Of a stretch of DNA of 64,000 bases, positions 58,852 to 64,000 are shown one piece after another. Numbering within the stretch: position 1 is the stretch's first letter; each line of letters begins with the position of its first letter. The position numbers and the translations under genes are program-made. This stretch comes from Ascaphus truei (Eukaryota > Chordata > Amphibia > Anura > Ascaphidae): the NCBI GenBank assembly GCA_036426205.1, contig CM071570.1, positions 5,159,872 through 5,223,871 on the forward strand. Reading direction: 5' to 3'. The notes under the pieces were generated by a model, which saw nothing but the letters and a program-made list of their open reading frames with translations, was not told the DNA's origin and did not search any database.

Positions 58852-58861
58852 AGGGTTATAC

Positions 58862-59133
58862 CAGCGGTGCGCAAACTGGGGGTCGCAAGAATCTTTTGGG
58901 GAGGGAGGGGGGGTGGGGGGGAAGACCAGCTCACTTACCCGGCTTCCGTGTCCACTCGTCTACATGACAACGCAGCGTCAAATGACGCCGCGGGACCCCG
59001 TTGTGTCATTTGACACCCGATGCCATAGAGACGCGGTGTCAAATGACGCGGTTGGTCACGTGACATATGTCACATGACCCTGAAGCGTAATTTGATGCTG
59101 CAGGGGGGTGCAGCGCAAGTTTGCGCACCCCTG
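58862..59133. mobile_element. hAT non-autonomous element (Family G) with perfect target duplication
   Basis: TIRs are CAGCGGTGCGCAAACTGGGG and AAGTTTGCGCACCCCTG. The 8-bp flanks are identical: GGTTATAC at 58854-58861 and 59134-59141. The interior is GC-rich with repeated TCAAATGACG words. Confidence 0.93.
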
Positions 59134-59370
59134 GGTTATACTATGCAGTGCCACGCATACAGAAGAAGGACTCTGATATTCTAGGGTCATTTGTTGTTGA
59201 AAAACAAAAATGAAGGTGTTGCACATGGCATTTGCATGAAGTTATAGAAGGTTCAATACGCTCTGCGCTGAGGGATTTTTTTTTATTGTGTTCCTCACAT
59301 TTCTTTAAGCACTTGAAAAAAAAATGGTAAAAATTACACACTTTTATTCGCACCAAAGCAATGCTATGCT

Positions 59371-59598
59371 CTAGGGGGGCTCAACTCCAGTCCCAAGCAC
59401 CCCTCCCCCCCCCCCCCAACAGGCCAGGTTTTCAGGATATCCCAGCTTCAGCACAGGTGGCTCAATCAGTCCCTGCTCAGCACAGGTGGCTCAGAGGTCC
59501 AGTCGAAGACTGAGATTGAGCCAAATTTGCTGAAGCTGGGATATCTGTAAAACCTGACCTGTTGGGGAGGGGGGGGAGGGAGGGGTAGTAGAGCATCT
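59371..59598. mobile_element. palindromic hAT-like MITE (Family F)
   Basis: It has GGCCAGGTTTTCAGGATATC, TCAGCACAGGTGGCTCAATC and a complementary right arm GCTGGGATATCTGTAAAACC. C- and G-runs occur inside. The tips are degraded, so both edges are approximate. Confidence 0.75.
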
Positions 59599-60515
59599 CA
59601 TCTGCGGCAGCTGGAATCCGGAGAGAACTGCTTGCACTAACACAGAAAGAAACAGAGAGCGCTAGTAATTACTGCCATGCTTTATAACAACACAGCGTGG
59701 CAATAATGTAATTACTGTTTTGTGCTCTGATTTCTGTACTATACGTTTCCCGCCCATAGAAAAAGCTGCAGTTCAAGCAATTTCCTACGTGATTTTTTTT
59801 TTTTAAATAAATGATTTCTGTGCTACGAGAAAATACTTGTAGCATTAAAAAAAATAAAAATGTGTATAGACATATTTAATGTATTATAAAAGGTAACAGG
59901 CATTTTTGTTCCAAAAGCAACCAAATACAAAGTCACACCCCCTTCCCCTTCTGAAACTGCATCACCTTTTTGAGCTCCGCCCTCTCTCTAGCAGTGAACC
60001 AATTGAATCTAGTGCCTGCCTGGTCACATGATCTTCCTCACAGAACTTTGGCTGTCAGTGCAGCAGATTACCCAAAATGCATTTAGTGAACACCGAGCTG
60101 AATCTTCGCTGATCGATCACACGAGAACGGATCGATCGGCAGCTTAGCAGTGTGTGGATTGTATTGATGCACATATTGAATTAACTTTTAGTTTTTTTTT
60201 TTTAAACGACAGCTTGAGCTGCAGCTTTACGTGCTGATTTTGTTCCTACATTGCCTATTATTCCCTCTAGAGTGTAAGCTCACACGAGCCGGGCCCTCGC
60301 TCCATTTTCTATCGGTTAGCACCGAATATGTTGGAGTGTTACAAAAAAACAATAATAATATGTTAAAATGGGGATCACTTTCATACATGGTGTGTGGGAT
60401 GTGGGGTGTGGGATGATCTGATAGACTGTTCAAAGAAACAGTGAGAAGATGAATGTTGAAAGGAAGGAACTGAACAGAAGGTGGACTACCCATGTCCAGA
60501 CAGCCTTGGGAAACC
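59599..60515. other. no gene; LINE tail near 60245-60345
   Basis: TAGAGTGTAAGCTCACACGA and CACCGAATATGTTGGAGTGT resemble an L2/CR1 3' tail, followed by an AATAATAATA run. Confidence 0.45.
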
Positions 60516-60915
60516 TCTACCGATCCATGCTGGGTCAGGGCATTCCTAGAGCTGCACTGCACATATTACCGATCCATGCCGGTCAGGGCGTTCCTAGAGC
60601 TGCACTGCACATATTACCGATCCATGCCGGTCAGGGCGTTCCTAGAGCTGCACTGCACATATTACTGCTCCATGCCGGGTCAGGGCGTTCCTAGAGCTGC
60701 ACTGCACATATTACCGATCCATGCCGGGTCAGGGCGTTCCTAGAGCTGCCCTGCACATATTACCGATCCATGCCGGGTTAGGGCGTTCCTAGAGCTGCCC
60801 TGCACATATTACCGATCCATGCCGGTCAGGGTGTTCCTAGAGCTGCCCTGCACATATTACCGATCCATGCCGGGTCAGAGCGTTCCTAGAGCTGCACTGC
60901 ACATATTTGCGCTCC
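60516..60915. repeat. 48-49 bp minisatellite, about eight copies
   Basis: The unit runs CCTAGAGCTGCACTGCACAT, ATTACCGATCCATGCCGGTC and AGGGCGTT. Length alternates between 48 and 49 through GGTC / GGGTC, so the reading frame shifts between units. Confidence 0.95.
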
Positions 60916-61699
60916 AGGACCTCACAGTTTTAGGGCTATTCGGATTATTAACTACTTGTGTCAGGAGCATTATTATTGCATCTCAATCTGCCAAGTTTAC
61001 AGCTCAATGACTGATTTCTCTCTCCCCCCCCCCCCCCCCCCATTGCAGTATACACTTGTATGAACTCAAAGCCATACAGGTCAACGCATGCCAAACCGGC
61101 TGTGTGACCGACATCTCTCTTTGGGAGAGATTCAACAGGCGATGAGGTGGGTATCGCACCCCAATTTGTCATTAACAGCTATTCAAGTCAATGGTGGTTA
61201 ACGCCGGGTTGGGGTGTGATATCTTGCATCGGCACTGCGAATCCTAGCCTTAGTAACAATAGGGAAAGATACAAACAACACATCAGCAAACGAGAATACA
61301 AATCCAGAAGTGTTTCAATGTCATATAAGAGGCCTGGAGTCCGTTGGCAGGAATACACATTTCACCAGAGACCCAATGAAATTCTAGGCCCATATAAGCT
61401 ACAAAATGTTTCAGACCACTTTCTCTGCTCCATAATAAACCAATAAACCATCCTATTGGTGAAGCAGCCTAACAATTTATTAGTTACGTTCATTCGTTTC
61501 TATAAACTTTGTAAAAATAAAATAAAAAATAATAATAAAAAAATAAATAAATAATTATATATATATATATTACTGTGTGTGTAAATATAATTGTCAAGTG
61601 CCATTTTACGATTCATTTCCATGGAAAATCTTTAACCGGAAGCGTTCTAGATGGTAATTTATTAGTTAAGCAACATGGCACCATAGTTGACAGACACTA
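60916..61699. other. no recognised gene
   Basis: C-run at 61024-61040 and AT-rich tract at 61515-61572. Otherwise unassigned. Confidence 0.45.
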
Positions 61700-62345
61700 G
61701 GCTACAACATAAGTGTTATAGGTGAAATACTGCACACATTGGATAAACAAGGCAGTACAAGAACTAAACAAGGCAAGGCTTACAGTAAATAAATTGAAAC
61801 CAAGTAAGAGATTCCCTGCCCCAAAGAGCTCATAGTCTAAGCAGTATAAGAAGATATAAATAGGTACAGTAGGATTTGTGCAAATGCTATAAAATCCAAG
61901 TAAAATATATTATTATATATAGTATAATATGACAACAAAAAAAACAATGTAGAATGGAGTTGGGATGAGGAGCACTTCGATTGGTGGCAATACATTGAAA
62001 GTCTTCAGTTTGGGGGGGGGGGGGTGGATTATTAGGTGAGTTTAGGATGAAGTGGTTACCTAGTGAACAGACGTTTGTAGTGAGTTCCAGAGGATGGAAA
62101 TGCAAGAATTAATGATCTCAGACAGGACAGCTGTAGAAATAGGGGGACTAGAGAGAGTATGCATGACGGGACACCGTGAGAGGAGCAGTAGGGTGTGGAA
62201 AGAGTTCTTGTGTAGTGCCTTGGATAAGAATATCGCAGAATACAGGGGATTTAGTGGGCAGCCAGCCAAGGGATTTGAGGATGGATGGGGCCCATTGCGG
62301 CGAGGTTAGGAAGAGTTAACGATTATTCTAGAATAGATTAAAACG
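61700..62345 (-). mobile_element. L2-type LINE fragment with 3' tail
   Basis: On the minus strand the coding-like part (62345 to about 62050) resembles the L2 C-terminus (thumb-like stretch, then ILWNSLQTSV near the end). It is followed by a tail with TATGAGCTCTTTGGGGCAGG near 61811-61845. A G-run interrupts near 62016. Confidence 0.6.
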
Positions 62346-63169
62346 GGGGAGACACGAGATGCAGGTTAGCTGTAGGCAATGTCTACGTATTACAGCAGTG
62401 CGAGATCTTCATTAATCTATGGCTGGGAAACAAACATCTCGATTTTGTGTTCTACATGTCATTTGCTGCACTTGGCATGAAACAGCAAGGGTTGAGAACG
62501 CTGAAGGAAAAAGAACATTTCCTGGGAATTGGGCCTGTGTGCCAAGGGAGCCTTTGCGTTCGTGACATTATCTCGTTAGAAATAAGTTAACGGCAGATAT
62601 AATCTCCGTTTTTTCCCCGCCTCATTCCCAGTGTTTCGAAATGTAGCCAAACACAGGATTCCAACGCACCGACCTCGTAGTTAAAAAGTGTAATGAAAAG
62701 TAATGGAATAAAACTTAGTCCCTGCCCTGTCAAGGAAACAAAAATATAGCAATAAAAATATAAATAAAAATAAAAAACACAAAGTAGTGGTACTTTATTT
62801 AAAAAGTTCTCTGCAATGCGTTGCAGACGAGGCTGAAAAATAAGGCGTTTAAAGAATCGAATCACATGTATTGGCTCGTGTCAATAAAAACACCAATTAG
62901 GATCACAACCATGAAAGCTTTTTAATTCGTGTGATCCGTTCGGAAACTGACGTCCACCCACTGCAAGACGAAGTCCATTGACATGTTGACCCAGGTTTTG
63001 AAATGGGACAAGACAGATCCCCAGAATCCCATTAGGCACCAACCTGAACCCATGACAGTACGGGTCAATGGAGTGCAATCTTTTTAACAGAAGCTTTAAA
63101 AATCCAATACATTTTTTCCTTGTATAATGCGGACAATGTCCACAGCGCTGGACATAGAATTCATACAGA
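62346..63169. other. no recognised gene
   Basis: AT-rich DNA with chance ORFs only. Confidence 0.45.
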
Positions 63170-63330
63170 CACAGTCCATGTTCTGTAGAAATTACGATCT
63201 ATGTTTTTGGTGCCGGGGGCTCTGGGAGATAAGGTGACTTGCCCAAGGTCACAAGGAGCCGACATCGGGAATTGAACCAGGCTCCCCTGATTGAAACATA
63301 ACTGAGCCGCTCCCTCAGCCATGATATTAT
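63170..63330 (-). mobile_element. MIR-like SINE
   Basis: GATAAGGTGACTTGCCCAAG, GTCACAAGGAGCC and GGGAATTGAACCAGG give the MIR core and B box on the minus strand. Confidence 0.7.
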
Positions 63331-63770
63331 ATGCCACAATACACGTTAGAATCGGGGTGCCCATGAAGATATATGGGGTCATACACAAGAGAAACATTTA
63401 GTTAGCAGAAGAATAATAAAAGACACGCAGAGAGATCCATGATTACACGGATCACGTTACTGAATTCTGAGAATATGAAAATCACGTGTACTACGTACCA
63501 ATTTAGGATGTACCACGAATGAGCGCTCATTTTCTTTCAATGACATCACAGAACTAAGAGAAATGGCTAGAAATAAAGGGTAATAAAAACCCTAATTTGA
63601 TGGGGGGGTGAAGAGTCTCCCCTCCCACGACTCATAGTGCTATCTGGCACTGAAGTTGTTAAATAGTGGAATCACAATAAGTAATGGGATCTGTACTAGG
63701 GAGTCTGAGAACTCACTTTTCAGGCACCCAAGATAATAGCTGCACAGGGAATGAGAGCGGATCCCTGGAG

Positions 63771-64000
63771 CAGGGGTGCGCAAAGTGGGGGGCGGGAGAA
63801 TTTCATGGGGGGGGGGGGCGTGGCAGCTACAGGAGGTCCCGCACTCTCCCCCAAGGCATTTAAATTAAATGCAGGACGGGCCGCGCGAGGCCTCTGCAGC
63901 TTCTCCTACCTGATTGTAGGCGACGCGTCGCCATGGTAGCCAGCGTCAAATGACGTTGCGTGGTCACGTGACATCGCGTTGCCATGGCAACGTGACGTCA
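63771..64000. mobile_element. hAT non-autonomous element (Family G), cut by window end
   Basis: It starts CAGGGGTGCGCAAAGTGGGG, with interior GGTCACGTGACATCGCGTTG and CCATGGCAACGTGACGTCA shared in type with the other two copies. The right end lies outside the window. Confidence 0.8.

Overview
This window looks like vertebrate, most likely amphibian (probably anuran), genomic DNA. The only well-supported protein-coding gene has widely spaced exons with GT-AG introns. Most of the rest is transposable-element debris of the kind seen in frog genomes: CR1 and L2 LINE fragments, a Ty3/Gypsy pol remnant, a Tc1 relic, many short hAT, Tigger/pogo and Harbinger-like non-autonomous elements, MIR-like SINEs and long foldback (palindromic) elements. 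The organism call is an inference from this mix and from the divergence of the gene from human.

The gene is KCNK5 (TASK-2, a two-pore-domain, pH-sensitive background K+ channel), on the minus strand. Five coding exons run from 54674 down to 32710: 54674-54489, 41247-41133, 40333-40167, 35492-35324 and 33503-32710. They join in frame to 1431 nt (476 aa). Both selectivity filters, the extracellular glycosylation sequon, the pH-sensing arginine and lysine and the conserved C-terminal motifs are present. The gene appears intact.

Region by region: 1-2.1 kb holds a repeat with two identical 124-bp direct copies. 2.9-4.9 kb is a decayed antisense Gypsy pol. 4.9-8.3 kb is an unclassified repeat split by a 1.2-kb solo LTR. 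9.5-26.6 kb is a mosaic of hAT, Tigger, L2, foldback and LTR pieces. 26.6-32.7 kb lies downstream of the KCNK5 stop, is relatively repeat-poor and may include the long 3' UTR; it carries a 34-bp minisatellite. 33.5-54.5 kb is KCNK5 introns with nested insertions: a 2.4-kb foldback split by a CR1 LINE, a Tc1 split by another element, and a GC-rich element inside another foldback. 54.7-64 kb lies upstream of KCNK5 and holds two minisatellites, several hAT copies, an L2 fragment and SINEs.

The most unusual item is a 12-codon open first exon at 53484-53449 (minus strand), inside KCNK5 intron 1. It has a strong start context and a GTGAGT donor, and it resembles exon 1 of the splicing factor TRA2A. 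No other TRA2A exon is visible, so it looks like a captured fragment. Its donor phase matches KCNK5 exon 2, so an in-frame chimeric transcript is conceivable (inference only).
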